Below, piece after piece: positions 63,881 through 64,000 of a DNA stretch of 64,000 nucleotides (positions within the stretch are counted from its first letter, which is position 1; the number at the start of each line of letters is the position of its first letter). Both the position numbers and the translations under genes were made by a program. The notes under the pieces were generated by a model. The model did no database searches and was not told the DNA's origin. It worked only from the letters and a program-made list of their open reading frames with translations. Where the stretch lies: NCBI GenBank assembly GCA_009773455.1, contig WSXU01000010.1, positions 20,740 to 84,739 of the forward strand, read 5' to 3'. Origin of the DNA: Bacteroidota bacterium. Lineage in GTDB: Bacteria > Bacteroidota > Bacteroidia > Bacteroidales > Lentimicrobiaceae.

Positions 63881-63909
63881 TTGACAATATAGATTATTAA
63901 CTATATTTG
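63881..63909 (+). promoter_or_regulatory. Early promoter with overlapping operator-like palindrome
   Basis: TTG (63881-63883), 18 bases, TATATTTG (63902-63909). An inverted repeat AATATAG / CTATATT (63886-63892 and 63901-63907, eight-base gap) covers the spacer and -7 box, a natural repressor site. Confidence 0.6.
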
Positions 63910-63944
63910 CAAGTGTTAAACATTAACAAAGTTACTGCAAGAAT

Positions 63945-64000
63945 ATGGCAAACCAACACGCGAAGGTAAAATTTCCTGAAAACTTAAAGGTGGCAGCAAA
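63945..64000 (+). CDS. First early gene of the prophage (partial, leaves the window)
   Basis: ATG at 63945; the 18 visible complete codons read MANQHAKVKFPENLKVAA, and the frame is open to the window edge. The position after the early promoter is that of a Ner-like or other DNA-binding early protein. Too short to assign. Confidence 0.5.
   Translation, partial: MANQHAKVKFPENLKVAA

Larger units (their letters stand above)
62801..64000. mobile_element. Left end of a Mu-like transposable prophage (partial)
   Basis: Layout matches the Mu left end: an element edge near 62801, direct repeats 60 bp inside (candidate transposase sites), a leftward repressor gene (63468-63851), an operator/promoter region, and a rightward early gene (63945 onward). 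The DNA is clearly AT-richer than the host. The stretch 62938-63467 holds no gene, only repeats at 63181-63216. Transposase genes would lie outside the window, so identity is inference. Confidence 0.6.

Noticed and set aside
60878..64000. A phase-variable susC shufflon
   Set aside because: Bacteroides do swap SusC 5' parts by inversion, but no invertase, inverted repeats or alternative 5' cassette is seen; the phage-type gene order fits better.
1..64000. tRNA, rRNA, tmRNA, RNase P RNA or CRISPR loci
   Set aside because: I looked through the longer intergenic stretches on both strands and saw no cloverleaf, rRNA or repeat-spacer pattern; a covariance scan would be the decisive test.

Overview
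The window comes from a Bacteroidota chromosome (I would guess a Marinilabiliales/Prolixibacteraceae-like lineage, but the order cannot be fixed from sequence alone). The signs are a SusC/SusD pair, a protein with a gliding-motility/type IX secretion type B C-terminus, GIN-type adhesin-head and DUF4271 proteins, Bacteroidota-style promoters (TTG or TTTG, about 18-20 bases, then TAnnTTTG), and starts with almost no Shine-Dalgarno sequence. No tRNA, rRNA, CRISPR array or chromosomal origin was seen.

Region 1 (1-7.7 kb, minus strand) is the most striking part: a four-gene electron-transfer operon. In transcription order it encodes a His-rich membrane cytochrome b-like protein, a membrane-anchored Fe-S/FAD/NAD(P) oxidoreductase, a 20-CXXCH periplasmic cytochrome, and a giant cytochrome with 51 CXXCH motifs in 1278 residues that still runs off the window edge. 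The giant protein is built from tandem 224-residue units of nine haem motifs each. Together they look like a route from the quinone pool and/or a nicotinamide pool to the periplasm or cell exterior.

Region 2 (7.9-31.7 kb) is mostly housekeeping: an OB-like lipoprotein, CvfB-like RNA-binding protein, two envelope proteins, radA, rfaE2, a flippase-like membrane protein, panD-panC, a thioredoxin-like protein, a TorF-like porin with an ammonium transporter, a NarL-type two-component pair, flavodoxin, an M28 peptidase, GtrA, a ChaN-like protein, cytidine deaminase, an O-antigen ligase-like protein, a C-terminal processing protease, yidD-rnpA, hemD and a DUF4271 protein.

Region 3 (31.9-54.9 kb) holds pta-hydroxyacyl-CoA dehydrogenase-ackA, yebC, a GIN/beta-barrel protein with a nearby ECF sigma factor and putative anti-sigma gene, a PAS kinase with a REC-PAS-LuxR regulator, lepA, gap, a 923-residue T9SS cargo protein, and then spoT, fur-like, purA and ccmB-ccmC-ccmD-like-ccmE. 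The ccmE product has a CxxxY haem site (Cys116/Tyr120) in place of the usual histidine, the mark of the variant System I* cytochrome c maturation route. This matches the heavy c-haem demand of region 1.

Region 4 (55.0-64.0 kb) has a patatin-like lipase, ornithine aminotransferase, a MATE exporter whose leader contains a 30-codon ORF and a strong terminator, a susD gene, and a susC gene cut off at its 5' end near 62800. Beyond the break the DNA becomes AT-rich and carries two tandem 38-bp repeats, three 12-bp repeats, a leftward phage-type repressor gene, an operator-like palindrome and a rightward early gene leaving the window. That layout is the left end of a Mu-like transposable prophage, inferred to have inserted into susC.
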